DNA of 29,345 nucleotides from JALQUL01 sp964556425 (GTDB taxonomy: Bacteria > Pseudomonadota > Gammaproteobacteria > Burkholderiales > Burkholderiaceae_C), in contig CAZKWC010000037.1 in assembly GCA_964556425.1 (NCBI GenBank), positions 1 to 29,345 of the forward strand, read 5' to 3'. The stretch's first letter is position 1. Each line of letters begins with the position of its first letter. The notes under the pieces were generated by a model. It saw only the letters and a program-made list of their open reading frames with translations. It did not search any database and was not told the origin of the DNA. Position numbers and translations under genes: made by a program. Shown in pieces: positions 7,211 through 15,779 of the stretch.

Positions 7211-8605
7211 ATGAGCAACCCGAATAACGATATTTATGCCAAGCGTCGTGCCGCTGTAGCACAGCAATTAGACGCCGATTCCATTGCCATTATTCCAACC
7301 GCCCCCGAGCGTCAGCGCAATCGAGACTCCGATTTTTTATATCGTCATGACAGTTATTTTTATTATTTAACTGGTTTTTCTGAGCCGAACTCCACTTTAG
7401 TGATTCAAAGCAACGGTGCTAGCACTTTGTTTTGTCCGCCCAAAGATCAAGAGCGTGAAATATGGGATGGTATTCGTTTAGGTCCTGATGCGGCACCTTC
7501 TAATTTAGGAGTCGATCAAGCTTTTAGTTCCGATCAAGTCGATGCAGTGATTTCAAAAATGACAGAAAACTGCAAAAGCATTTATTACCCATTTGGTATT
7601 CATGCCGGCTTAGATGCACAAGTGGGACAGTGGTTGACTAAAGCTCGCAATCGTGTGCGTTATGGTGCTTTATGTCCTGCTAATTTACGTGATTTGTGCG
7701 CTATTTTAGATGAAATGCGCTTAATTAAAGATGCCCATGAGCAGGACATTATGCGCGCTGCTGCCAAAATTAGTGCAGGTGCGCATATTAGAGCCATGAA
7801 GCGCAGTGCGAGTATGTTGGCCCAGGGTCAAGAGGTTCGCGAATACCATCTTGATGCTGAATTGCTACATGAGTTTAGACAACACGGTTCACAATACACT
7901 GCCTATGGCTCAATTGTGGCAGCGGGTGCCAATGCATGTATTTTGCATTACCGAGCCGATAAGGCCAAAGTCAACAATGGCGAATTGGTTTTAATTGATG
8001 CAGGCTGTGAGTTAGATGGTTATGCCAGCGATATTACTCGTACTTTTCCAGCCAACGGAAAATTTACTGGCCCACAACGAGCTTTGTATGATTTAGTTTT
8101 AGCAAGCCAAGAAGCCTCTATTGCCGCTACTAAAGCAGGAGCGCGCTTTACCGATCCTCATGATGCGGCTGTAAAAGTGTTGGCCCAAGGCATGCTTGAC
8201 TTAGGCCTGTTAGATGGTAATAAAGTAGGTAACTTGCAAGACGTGATTGAAAAGCGGGCTTACTTTCAGTTTTATATGCACCGCACCGGCCATTGGTTAG
8301 GTATGGATGTACATGACTGCGGTGACTACATTGAACCATCTGAATTAGGTAGCAGTCATACTCGCCATGACGCCTTAACCGGTGATGTCATTATCAATCG
8401 TCCAGCCAGAATTTTACGTGCAGGCATGGTGTTAACCATAGAGCCTGGTATATATGTGAGACCAGCTGCAGGCGTTCCAGAGCAGTTTCACAATATAGGT
8501 ATTCGTATTGAAGATGATGCCATCGTTACTGAAACTGGTTGCGAGTTAATTACCCGTGACGTGCCAGTTCATGCCGATGAAATCGAAGCTTTAATGCGTT
8601 TGTAA
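7211..8605 (+). CDS. pepP: Xaa-Pro aminopeptidase (aminopeptidase P)
   Basis: A cytoplasmic metallopeptidase of the M24B family that removes an N-terminal residue ahead of proline. From the ATG at 7211 (MSNPNNDIYAKRRAAV) it has 464 residues, close to the E. coli enzyme. I prefer this start over 7193 because GGAGA lies at a proper distance before it. The N-terminal AMP domain (HDSYFYYLTGFSEPNS) is followed by the pita-bread catalytic domain. Its metal ligands appear in order: Asp in VLIDAGCE, Asp in YASDITRTFP, His in HRTGHWLGMDVHD, Glu in TIEPGIYV and Glu in IGIRIEDDAIVT. All five are present, so it should be active. Confidence 0.93.
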   Translation: MSNPNNDIYAKRRAAVAQQLDADSIAIIPTAPERQRNRDSDFLYRHDSYFYYLTGFSEPNSTLVIQSNGASTLFCPPKDQEREIWDGIRLGPDAAPSNLGVDQAFSSDQVDAVISKMTENCKSIYYPFGIHAGLDAQVGQWLTKARNRVRYGALCPANLRDLCAILDEMRLIKDAHEQDIMRAAAKISAGAHIRAMKRSASMLAQGQEVREYHLDAELLHEFRQHGSQYTAYGSIVAAGANACILHYRADKAKVNNGELVLIDAGCELDGYASDITRTFPANGKFTGPQRALYDLVLASQEASIAATKAGARFTDPHDAAVKVLAQGMLDLGLLDGNKVGNLQDVIEKRAYFQFYMHRTGHWLGMDVHDCGDYIEPSELGSSHTRHDALTGDVIINRPARILRAGMVLTIEPGIYVRPAAGVPEQFHNIGIRIEDDAIVTETGCELITRDVPVHADEIEALMRL

Positions 8606-8629
8606 ATCGCTATCAGCTGATTGTTCAAT

Positions 8630-9208
8630 ATGAAAATTCATTCTGTTAATGTAGGGCTTGCGCAGACCATTCAAGTGGGTGAGCGCAAGATGAAATCAGC
8701 GTTTCAAAAAAGATCGGTGCAGGGTGCTGTTCAAGTCAAACGTTTAGGCTTAGAGGGCGATGAGCAAGTGGAGTTAGCCTATCATGGAGGCTTAGATAAA
8801 GCCGTTTATGCATACCCCCTAGAGCATTACCCGTTTTGGCAAGAGCGTTACCAAGGTCAGCAATCACAATTGTTTGATTCTGCTTTGCCTTTTGGGTTAG
8901 TTGGCGAAAACCTCACTTTATCTGGCTTGTTAGAGCCAAATGTTTATATTGGCGACGAACTTCATTTTCCCGATTGTGTATTAACGATTGCCTCACCTCG
9001 CGAGCCTTGCAGTAAATTTAATGCCATTATTGGTTATTCAAAAGCCTCTAAAGACATGGCTATTGCGGGCTGTTGTGGTTTTTATTTAAGAGTCGATAAG
9101 GTGGGTAGTCTGCAGGCCGGTCAGGCGTTTACTCTAGTGCCGGGTGCACGGCAAGTATCAGTGGCTCAAGCCTTTGCTGCTAAATTTGCCAAACATAGAA
9201 ATGAGTAA
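8630..9208 (+). CDS. MOSC-domain protein, YiiM-like
   Basis: The 193-residue protein starts at ATG 8630 (MKIHSVNVGLAQ); a TTG nine bases upstream is possible but not better supported. It has the MOSC core: the motif GLEGDEQVELAYHGGLDKAVYAYP, the GENLT segment and the conserved cysteine in SPREPCSKFN, which in MOSC proteins contacts the molybdenum cofactor or sulfur. E. coli YiiM belongs to this family and uses molybdenum cofactor to reduce N-hydroxylated base analogues such as 6-hydroxylaminopurine. That activity is inferred by family only. It lies 24 bp after pepP, and a hairpin follows it downstream. Confidence 0.85.
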   Translation: MKIHSVNVGLAQTIQVGERKMKSAFQKRSVQGAVQVKRLGLEGDEQVELAYHGGLDKAVYAYPLEHYPFWQERYQGQQSQLFDSALPFGLVGENLTLSGLLEPNVYIGDELHFPDCVLTIASPREPCSKFNAIIGYSKASKDMAIAGCCGFYLRVDKVGSLQAGQAFTLVPGARQVSVAQAFAAKFAKHRNE

Positions 9209-9230
9209 AAGTGAGTAAAAGTGAGTAAAA
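9201..9230. repeat. Three tandem copies of a 10-bp unit at the end of the MOSC gene
   Basis: The unit RTGAGTAAAA occurs three times in a row; the first copy begins with A, the other two with G. The first copy contains the stop codon of the MOSC gene. It is probably a slippage expansion and gives alternative in-frame stops. Confidence 0.8.
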
Positions 9231-9270
9231 CAACTCTATTAGCCACATAAAATGAATGCGGTAATACAAG

Positions 9271-9320
9271 ATTCGAAGTGGTTAGCAAACGGCCTTGATT
9301 AACTGCTTCGAATTTTTTTA
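9271..9320 (+). terminator. Probable intrinsic terminator of the MOSC gene
   Basis: ATTCGAAG (9271-9278) pairs with CTTCGAAT (9306-9313), and the inner bases GTTA/TAAC extend the stem with wobbles. A run of seven or eight T follows on the plus strand. The right arm overlaps the last codons of the convergent rfaE2 gene. Confidence 0.55.
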
Positions 9321-9793
9321 ATGAGTTGAGTAGTAGAGTAACCTTCTACAAATGATAAGGCAAAAGCTTTGCCGCCATTGGCCTCTATCCATTGGCCTTC
9401 TTTTAATTGGCTCATATTGTAGTCACCACCCTTGACCAAAATATTGGGTTTTATTTCTTGAATAATTTCAAGTGGTGTATCTTCATCAAACCAAGTCACC
9501 AAATCGACGCTCTCTAAAGACGCCATCATAATGGCACGGTCTAATTCATTATTGAGTGGCCGGTCTGGCCCTTTGCCCAAACGCTTTGCCGAAGCATCTG
9601 AATTAAGCGCTACTACTAGGCTTGCCCCCAAGGATTTAGCTTGAGCTAAATAACTCACATGGCCACGGTGCAAGACATCAAATACACCGTTGGTAAATAC
9701 TAAAGGCTTTGCTAATTGGGCAGTTGCCTGCAAGATTTGAGTACGACTCACAATCTTGTTGAAAAAAGTAGGGGTGAAGGTAGGAGAGCTCAT
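9299..9793 (-). CDS. rfaE2: D-glycero-beta-D-manno-heptose 1-phosphate adenylyltransferase
   Basis: The 164-residue cytidylyltransferase-like protein makes ADP-heptose for the lipopolysaccharide inner core. It has the nucleotidyl-transfer motif GVFDVLHRGHVSYL (HxGH form), NSDASAKRLGKGPDRPLN, the conserved KPNILVKGGDY and the C-terminal GYSTTQLIKKI. It corresponds to the C-terminal half of the two-domain HldE of E. coli. In many betaproteobacteria the kinase and adenylyltransferase are separate genes, as here, and no rfaE1 kinase is in this window. ATG 9793 is taken over the TTG three bases upstream. It is convergent with the MOSC gene. Confidence 0.93.
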   Translation of the reverse strand: MSSPTFTPTFFNKIVSRTQILQATAQLAKPLVFTNGVFDVLHRGHVSYLAQAKSLGASLVVALNSDASAKRLGKGPDRPLNNELDRAIMMASLESVDLVTWFDEDTPLEIIQEIKPNILVKGGDYNMSQLKEGQWIEANGGKAFALSFVEGYSTTQLIKKIRSS

Positions 9794-9796
9794 CAA

Positions 9797-10171
9797 TTAA
9801 TTTTAACAGCAGAAACCCAAGCCTAGTTGAAAGAAGCTCTCGCAAAACTGCTTGCCCCTTTCTTGTCACACGCTTGCATGATTTATTTTCCTCGCTTTTA
9901 TACCCTTTATAACGGCGCTAGGCATCAAATTTTACAAAACTGCTTATTGCAAGGCCTAGTATGCCGGCTTGTCATGGAGTATCGCTATAGATTTTCACTA
10001 CTTCAATTATTCAATCATTTTACAAACTACCTGTTCCATCGTGTTTCATGATGTTAAAAGTTGAATTTTGATGTAAAGCTTGCATTGTTTAAACTATATA
10101 GTTAAAATAATTACTAATCAGTCACAAATTAACGAAATAGTTCAAGCCATCTTTATTTCTAAGAGTTTTAT
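9797..10171. other. Non-coding stretch ahead of the lipid-modification run
   Basis: No convincing gene is seen in these 375 bases; the one plus-strand reading frame (9827-10051) needs a TTG start, has no ribosome site and resembles no family. An exact 11-bp direct repeat CAAAACTGCTT occurs at 9843-9853 and 9935-9945. A sigma70-like promoter lies near the downstream gene. Confidence 0.6.
10080..10108 (+). promoter_or_regulatory. Candidate sigma70 promoter for the lipid-modification operon
   Basis: TTGCAT (10080-10085) and TAAAAT (10103-10108) are separated by 17 bp and lie 64 bp before the first gene at 10172. I did not find the TGATCC...TAAGA pattern expected of an RpoE-ChrR-type ECF promoter in this gap. 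Confidence 0.45.
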
Positions 10172-11488
10172 ATGAAAATAGCCATTATCGGTTCAGGTAT
10201 TTCGGGTTTAGCCGCTGCTCACACTTTACGCAATTGTGCAGACATTACTCTATTTGAAGCGGGTAGTTATTTTGGCGGTCATACTCACACGGTAGATGTT
10301 GAATTCAAAACGGCACAAGGCGCTTGTCAACATGGGGTTGATACTGGATTTTTGGTTTATAACGAACGTACCTACCCACAACTAATAGCCTTATTCAAAG
10401 AGTTAGAAGTAGAGACTTGCCATTCCGATATGTCATTTTCGGTACAGGCTCAACACAAGGGGCAAAGTATTGAGTGGGGAGGCAGTAATTTAAACTCTGT
10501 TTTTGCTCAGCGTAGTAATTTATTCAAACCAAAATTTTGGTCTATGCTGACCGATTTGATTCGCTTTAATCAATTGGCCACCCAGCTAGCCGAGCAAGAG
10601 GCAAATAGCCAAAAAACAGCCAATTACTCATCAGAGTTAATGCAGCCTTTGTCTGTATTTTTAAAAGAAAATAAGTTTGGTGATGCTTTTGTGAATTGGT
10701 ATTTATTGCCAATGCTCGGCTGTATTTGGAGTTGCCCCACCGAGCAAATGTTAGCCTTTCCAGTTGCCACCATGGTACGTTTTTGTCATAACCACGGCTT
10801 ATTACAAGTCAACAACAGACCACAATGGTGGACTGTAAAGGGTGGTGCCAAGCATTACGTAGAAAAAATTGTGAGTTCGATTCAGAATAAACATTTATCG
10901 ACTCCTGTTCAACAAGTAAAACGCCTCGATAACGGTCAAGTACAAGTCGTTACTGCTCAATACGAGTCAATATTTGATGCTGTAGTGCTCGCAACACATT
11001 CAGATCAAAGTTTGAAATTATTAGCTCAAGCAAGCACACAAGAACAAAGCATATTAGGGGCGATTCAATATCAAGACAATATTGCGGTATTGCATAAAGA
11101 TGAATCGGTTATGCCTAGTAAAAAAATAGCATGGTCGGCATGGAATTATGACCAAAGTGATGTTGCAAAAAATGACAAAGACAATAGAGTTTGTTTGCAT
11201 TATTGGTTGAACTTATTACAACCCTTGCCTTCAAACGAAAACATCTTTGTGAGTTTAAATCCTAATAAAGCCATTCAAGCTGAGTGTGTGATTCAGCAGT
11301 TTGAATATGCTCACCCAGTGTTTGATGTAGCCGCTATAGAAGCACAGAGCAAAGTACCAGAAATTCAAGGTCAAGGCGCTGTGTATTATGCTGGCGCTTG
11401 GATGGGCTACGGTTTTCATGAAGATGGTTTAAAGGCTGGTATTTCTGCCGCTAAAAAAATCATCACGGACTTTTCTTTGCAGGGTTAA
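10172..11488 (+). CDS. FAD-dependent amine-oxidase-like protein (UfaD-like fatty-acid desaturase candidate)
   Basis: The 438 residues start with an FAD Rossmann motif (IIGSGISGLAAA, G7/G9/G12) and the ribose-binding acid in LFEAGSYFGGHTHTVD. The protein ends with YYAGAWMGYGFHEDGLKAG, the C-terminal FAD motif. This is the COG2907 type of flavoprotein usually found beside DUF1365 and a CFA-like methyltransferase. In Rhodobacter sphaeroides the matching gene (ufaD) is reported as needed for desaturating a methylated fatty acid on the way to furan fatty acids; applying that here is inference. The ribosome site TAAGAG precedes the ATG. It is the first gene of an eight-gene same-strand run, and the next gene begins 3 bp after its stop. 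Confidence 0.85.
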   Translation: MKIAIIGSGISGLAAAHTLRNCADITLFEAGSYFGGHTHTVDVEFKTAQGACQHGVDTGFLVYNERTYPQLIALFKELEVETCHSDMSFSVQAQHKGQSIEWGGSNLNSVFAQRSNLFKPKFWSMLTDLIRFNQLATQLAEQEANSQKTANYSSELMQPLSVFLKENKFGDAFVNWYLLPMLGCIWSCPTEQMLAFPVATMVRFCHNHGLLQVNNRPQWWTVKGGAKHYVEKIVSSIQNKHLSTPVQQVKRLDNGQVQVVTAQYESIFDAVVLATHSDQSLKLLAQASTQEQSILGAIQYQDNIAVLHKDESVMPSKKIAWSAWNYDQSDVAKNDKDNRVCLHYWLNLLQPLPSNENIFVSLNPNKAIQAECVIQQFEYAHPVFDVAAIEAQSKVPEIQGQGAVYYAGAWMGYGFHEDGLKAGISAAKKIITDFSLQG

Positions 11489-11491
11489 TTT

Positions 11492-12313
11492 ATGAATCAG
11501 AATCGCTCCATTGTAGATTTAGGTCAAAAAATATTAATAGGCTTTGGTAGTGTGGTGCATCACCGTTTAAGACCATCGGTGCATCAGTTTCAATATCCTA
11601 ATTATTTTATTTTATTGCCAATGCGGAGTTTGCAAACTACTCCCGAAAAAGACTGTCCATTGGCAATTAACCAAGCAGGTCTATTAAGTTTTCATCATCA
11701 AGACCACGGCTTGGGAGGTGCTAACGCCTTGTCTTGGATAGAGTCAGTATTGCAAGAAAATAAAATCCATGATGCTGACGGTGAAATTTGGCTACAAACC
11801 TATCCAAGAGTATTGGGTTTTGTGTTTAAACCGGTTAGCTTTTGGTATTGCTTTAATAAAGACAAAATTTTAAGAGCAGTAGTGGCAGAGGTGAATAATA
11901 CCTTTGGTGAGCGTCATTGTTATTTATTAGATCCAGTGAGTTGGGCGCAAACCGTGAGCGCTAAAAAAGTGTTTCATGTCTCACCGTTTTGTGACGTGGC
12001 AGGACACTATGAATTTAATTTTAATTTGAAAAATCCAACTTCGTTTTCTGATTTAAAAGCCATTGATATGGCGCAGCTTTCTATATCGGCCACAGTCAAT
12101 CATCATGATGAAACTGGCTTACTTATTCACACCCGAATAGAGGGAAAACTAGAAAACCATAGTCGCAAGACGATGTGGCGAGCCCTATTAGTTTATGGTC
12201 CCATGACGCTTGCGGTATGGTTAAGAATTCATTGGCAAGCTTTAGGTTTATGGCGTAAAAAAGTAGGGTTTAGAAGTAAGCCACCAAAACCCAATGAGTT
12301 TTTAACCAGGTAA
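11492..12313 (+). CDS. DUF1365 family protein (UfaO-like candidate)
   Basis: At 273 residues it matches the DUF1365 length. The N-terminal GFGSVVHHRLRPSVHQFQYPNYFILLP and the later YPRVLGFVFKPVSFWYCF and AEVNNTFGERHCYLL are characteristic of this family. There is no signal peptide. Its catalytic mechanism is unknown. In the Rhodobacter furan fatty-acid pathway the corresponding gene (ufaO) is needed for the final oxygen-containing furan product, and a like role is inferred from the unchanged neighbours: FAD protein directly before, CFA-like methyltransferase directly after. AGGG before the ATG serves as ribosome site. Confidence 0.85.
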   Translation: MNQNRSIVDLGQKILIGFGSVVHHRLRPSVHQFQYPNYFILLPMRSLQTTPEKDCPLAINQAGLLSFHHQDHGLGGANALSWIESVLQENKIHDADGEIWLQTYPRVLGFVFKPVSFWYCFNKDKILRAVVAEVNNTFGERHCYLLDPVSWAQTVSAKKVFHVSPFCDVAGHYEFNFNLKNPTSFSDLKAIDMAQLSISATVNHHDETGLLIHTRIEGKLENHSRKTMWRALLVYGPMTLAVWLRIHWQALGLWRKKVGFRSKPPKPNEFLTR

Positions 12314-12363
12314 TTGATGTACTTCATAAGCAATTGAATTTCAATTTGAAAGGCAAATAAAAA

Positions 12364-13635
12364 ATGGCAACTCCGATCGGACAATACACAGCAGGCGTTT
12401 CACTCATGGCTACAAGCAACTTAGCAAAGAATCAAAAAATTCCTTTTTTTGTGAAAAAAGTTTTAACACTATTAGGCCAGTTAAGGGAAGGTCACTTAAG
12501 CCTTGAGTTACCCAATAATCAGGTTTTCGAGTTTGGCCAAAGTAAAGCGACTGCAAGTGTATGTGCAAGCTTAAAAATCAAAGACTACAAAGTTTTGAGT
12601 CAAAGTTTAAAGTCTGGCGACATTGGTTTTGCAGAAGGTTATATAGAACAAAACTGGTCAAGCCCCGACATCGTAGCATTAATGGTATTACTGATTCGTA
12701 ATCGCAAACATATTGAATCTGCAGTGTATGGTCATTGGTTAGGCCGTTTAGTTTATAGAGTTAAACATTTACTCAATCGCAATACTAAAACCAATAGCCG
12801 TAAAAACATACATGCCCACTATGATTTAGGTAATGCATTTTATGATTTGTGGTTAGACCCAAGTTATAACTATTCAAGTGCCTGGTTTAACGGTAACTAT
12901 CAACAAAGTTTAGAGCAAGCACAGCATGCCAAAGTAGAGCGAGCACTTCAGCAAGTCAATGCAAAAGCAGGCGATAAAATTTTAGAAATTGGCTGTGGTT
13001 GGGGCGCAGTAGCTGAAAAAGCGGCCATTAACTACCAAGCCAAAGTGGTAGGCTTAACATTAAGTACCGAACAACTAGTCTATGCCAACGAGCGCTTAAA
13101 GGCCTTGGGTGCCTCGCATTTAAGCGACTTGCGTTTGCAAGATTACCGTGATGTGGACACACAAAAAGAAGGCTTATTTGATTCTATTATTTCAATTGAA
13201 ATGATAGAGGCAGTAGGACAAGAGTATTGGCCTACCTATTTCCAAACTGTTGCACAAAATTTAAAACCAGGCGGCAAAGCTTGTATTCAGGTGATTGTGA
13301 TTGCAGATGAATTGTTTGACCGTTATTTGCAGTCAACTGATTTTATTCAGCAATATGTATTCCCAGGTGGATGCTTATTAAGTGTTTCTGAATTTAAGAA
13401 ACAGTGCCAACAAGTAGGCCTTGAAGTGATTGATGAAATGCGTTTTGGTCAAGACTATCGTGAAACTCTCAAGCGTTGGCGTGAACAATTTATGGCACAA
13501 CAAACCGCAGTATTAAGTCAAAATTTTGATCAAAAATTTATACAAATATGGGAGTTCTATTTGGCTTATTGTGAGGCGGCATTTCAAGAAAATAACACTG
13601 ACGTTGTGCAATTCACCCTACAAAAGTCTTTGTAG
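12364..13635 (+). CDS. CFA-synthase-like SAM methyltransferase (UfaM-like), atypical active site
   Basis: The 423 residues have the cyclopropane-fatty-acyl-phospholipid synthase fold. Visible parts are HYDLGNAFYDLWLDP (152-166), the SAM motif EIGCGWG (208-214), E282 in EMIEAVG, and QQYVFPGGCLLS. Two residues that bind bicarbonate in E. coli CFA synthase are changed. The cysteine of YSCAYW is Ser172 (YSSAWF) and the histidine of LLHTIG is Gln309 (CIQVIV). The acidic residue (E282) and an aligned tyrosine (Tyr365) remain. Such changes are seen in the ChrR-cluster paralogues, which include the Rhodobacter methyltransferase for furan fatty acids, and point to methyl transfer without ring closure. 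ATG 12364 is chosen over 12406 because AAAGGC lies upstream. Product identity is inferred. Confidence 0.85.
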   Translation: MATPIGQYTAGVSLMATSNLAKNQKIPFFVKKVLTLLGQLREGHLSLELPNNQVFEFGQSKATASVCASLKIKDYKVLSQSLKSGDIGFAEGYIEQNWSSPDIVALMVLLIRNRKHIESAVYGHWLGRLVYRVKHLLNRNTKTNSRKNIHAHYDLGNAFYDLWLDPSYNYSSAWFNGNYQQSLEQAQHAKVERALQQVNAKAGDKILEIGCGWGAVAEKAAINYQAKVVGLTLSTEQLVYANERLKALGASHLSDLRLQDYRDVDTQKEGLFDSIISIEMIEAVGQEYWPTYFQTVAQNLKPGGKACIQVIVIADELFDRYLQSTDFIQQYVFPGGCLLSVSEFKKQCQQVGLEVIDEMRFGQDYRETLKRWREQFMAQQTAVLSQNFDQKFIQIWEFYLAYCEAAFQENNTDVVQFTLQKSL

Positions 13636-13659
13636 AATTATTTTTTAAAAGGTAGCACC

Positions 13660-14274
13660 ATGAGTACAAGACGCATCTGGATAAAGCAGCAGCTCAGCTT
13701 AAGTATGCTGGCCGGTATAAGCTTAGTAGCTAGCGGCACAGCCATGGTGCTTGAGCCTAGTGTGGCTAGGGCTCAAAATAATGTAGCCTTATTAAGTACG
13801 GCTGCTACTGATTGGTTAAAAAGCCAAGCTAAAAATTTAGCGGTTTTAAAAGGACAGTATTTATTTCGATTTTTTGGCCTTGAAATTTACCATGCACAAT
13901 TGTGGGTCGATACACAATTTAATGCTACCACATTTGATAAGAGTAGCTTTGCCTTGCAATTGCTTTACTCTAGAAATTTAAGCGGTGAAGAAATTGCAAA
14001 GCGGTCATTACAAGAAATAAAAAAGCAGTCAAAAATAAGCACTCAGCAAGAGCAGCTGTGGTTAGAGCAAATGACAAAAATTTTCCCTGATGTTAAAAAG
14101 GGAGATCACATCACCGGGGTTTATACACCCTCCGAAAAAGCAGTATTTTTTTTCAATCAAAAATTATTAGGTGAATTAAGCGATCCTGAATTGGCGAAAA
14201 GATTTTTTGGTATTTGGTTAAGTCCTTTAACAACAGAGCCCAAAATGCGTTTGCATTTATTGGGTCTGAACTAG
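13660..14274 (+). CDS. Secreted chalcone-isomerase-like domain protein
   Basis: The 204 residues begin with a charged start and hydrophobic segment and a likely signal-peptidase site after ARA (residue 38), so it should be periplasmic. The mature part, with LKGQYLFRFFGLEIYHAQLWVD, FALQLLYSRNLSGEEIAKRS, KGDHITGVYTPSEKAVFFFN and a final FFGIWL, fits the bacterial chalcone-isomerase-like family. Members of this fold include fatty-acid-binding proteins, so lipid binding is more plausible than flavonoid chemistry. It sits between the methyltransferase and the carrier in a lipid-modification run. AAAGGTAG precedes the ATG. Confidence 0.8.
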   Translation: MSTRRIWIKQQLSLSMLAGISLVASGTAMVLEPSVARAQNNVALLSTAATDWLKSQAKNLAVLKGQYLFRFFGLEIYHAQLWVDTQFNATTFDKSSFALQLLYSRNLSGEEIAKRSLQEIKKQSKISTQQEQLWLEQMTKIFPDVKKGDHITGVYTPSEKAVFFFNQKLLGELSDPELAKRFFGIWLSPLTTEPKMRLHLLGLN

Positions 14275-14297
14275 TCATATTAATTTGAAATTAAATA

Positions 14298-15025
14298 ATG
14301 ACTTACCTTCATTCAACACAAGCACCATTAGCAGAAAAGATCAATCACAAAGATGGTATTTCTTATGGCGCTTTAGCATTTGCATTGGCATTTTTAGCAT
14401 TGCCCTTGTATATGGTTTTACCCAACTATTATAGTAAAAATTTGCAATTGTCTTTGTCGGTAGTGGGTCTAATCTTGTTGTTAACAAGATTGGTGGATGC
14501 CTTATGGGATCCCATCTTAGGCTTGTTAATTGACCGTTGGTATTTGCAATCAAAAACCGCCTTAATGCGCAAGGTGATAGCGGCGGCTTGCCTCATGAGT
14601 TTAAGTTTTGCAGTACTTTTACAACCGCAAAAATTAATGCAATATTTTAATTTTGGCTCATTAGAATTTTGGATTATTTTAGCTTTGCTGGTTTGTTATG
14701 CCTGCTTTAGTTTTATTACTATTACTCATCAAGCTTGGGCAGTTTTATTAGGCAATGGACACATCCAACAAAGTCAGGTGGCTTCCTACCGTGAAGCTAT
14801 TGCTTTGCTCGGTGTATTGGTTGCCAGTGTCCTTAGCAATTTGTATGGTTTATGGCTTAACTGGTGGGTTTTTACCTTCAGTTTAGCAATCGGGGTGGCG
14901 GCTTGGTATTTCTTATTTTTATGTCAGCAGCGTCTTATTTCTACTACTCAAAGTCCTCAGGTCGTGATTGCTTGGAATTGGCGAGATGTATTTCAACAGT
15001 TGAGCCAGCCCTTTAAAGATGGGGT
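14298..15025 (+). CDS. MFS (melibiose-carrier-like) transporter, 3' part lost in gap
   Basis: About 243 residues are readable before the gap. There are several hydrophobic helices (starting about 21-45), and the motif RLVDALWDPILGLLIDR is diagnostic of the sodium:galactoside (GPH/MFS_2) branch of the major facilitator superfamily. Full-length relatives have 400 or more residues, so at least half of the gene is missing. The true gap is therefore probably longer than 100 bp, or the gene is broken. Relatives sit in the same ChrR-associated cluster; the substrate is unknown and a lipid or lysolipid is one possibility. Sequence after the gap gives an early stop in two frames, so the real C-terminus cannot be read. 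Confidence 0.8.
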
Positions 15026-15125
15026 NNNNNNNNNNNNNNNNNNNNNNNNNNNNNNNNNNNNNNNNNNNNNNNNNNNNNNNNNNNNNNNNNNNNNNNNNNN
15101 NNNNNNNNNNNNNNNNNNNNNNNNN
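15026..15125. other. 100-N assembly gap
   Basis: Exactly 100 N, a placeholder for unknown length. It removes the 3' part of the MFS gene and could also hide a small gene such as DUF2878, which often lies in this cluster. Confidence 0.95.
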
Positions 15126-15197
15126 GCAATTTCTTAGTTCATAAAAAAGCTGTATTCAGCATTGAAGTTAAATGTAATCGTATAGGGAGAAATAAAT

Positions 15198-15779
15198 ATG
15201 TGGATCACTTTAAAACCATTGACCAGAGGAGTTAGTTTGTTTTTAACTGCACTGGTGTTATTAGGTTTGCAAGCCTGTGCCTCACAAAATATTGACAGTT
15301 ATGCCAATGAAAAACCAACTTTAGATTTACGCCAATACCTGAATGGCAATTTAGTGGCGCATGGTATTTTTCAAGATCGAAGTGGTCAGGTAGTCAAGCG
15401 TTTTAGTGTTCAAATGAAGGGTAACTGGACAGGTCCAAAAGATCAAGAAACAGGTGTTTTAGAAGAAGATTTTGTGTATTCGGATGGCAGCAAACAACGC
15501 CGTGTATGGACTCTTAAAAGGCAAAATAATGGTAGTTATATCGGTACAGCTGATGATGTGAAAGGGCAAGCAACAGGCGTAGTCAAGGGTAACGCTCTTA
15601 ATTGGAAATACACTTTGTTATTACCGGTTGACGGCACTATTTATGAAGTTCAGTTTGATGACTGGATGTATTTAATGAACGATCAAATCATGATCAACAA
15701 AGCTTCAATGAGTAAGTTTGGAATTTATTTGGGTGAGGTTACTTTAACTTTTGTGAAAGAAAACAGGAGTCCGTCATGA
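15198..15779 (+). CDS. DUF3833 family lipoprotein
   Basis: The 193 residues begin with a hydrophobic signal ending in the lipobox LQAC (Cys27), which predicts a lipid-anchored envelope protein. The rest (RQYLNGNLVAHGIFQDRSGQVVKRF, DFVYSDGSKQRRVW, FDDWMYLMNDQIMINKASMSKFGIYLGEVTLTF) is characteristic of DUF3833. Its beta-rich pattern is lipocalin-like in appearance, but the function is unknown. The ribosome site GGGAGA is strong. Its stop overlaps the start of the short-chain dehydrogenase by 4 bp (ATGA), showing tight translational coupling. Confidence 0.85.
   Translation: MWITLKPLTRGVSLFLTALVLLGLQACASQNIDSYANEKPTLDLRQYLNGNLVAHGIFQDRSGQVVKRFSVQMKGNWTGPKDQETGVLEEDFVYSDGSKQRRVWTLKRQNNGSYIGTADDVKGQATGVVKGNALNWKYTLLLPVDGTIYEVQFDDWMYLMNDQIMINKASMSKFGIYLGEVTLTFVKENRSPS

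Noticed and set aside
9827..10051. Plus-strand 74-codon reading frame in the 375-bp gap
   Set aside because: It needs a TTG start, has no ribosome site, resembles no known family and lies in sequence with intergenic character.
10109..10171. ECF (RpoE-ChrR type) promoter before the lipid-modification run
   Set aside because: A TAAGAG lies just before the first gene but no TGATCC-like -35 is found at the right distance; TAAGAG is better read as the ribosome site.
12364..13635. Simple call as cyclopropane-fatty-acid synthase (cfa)
   Set aside because: Two bicarbonate-site residues are replaced and the neighbours are those of the furan/ChrR-type cluster, so the cfa name would mislead.
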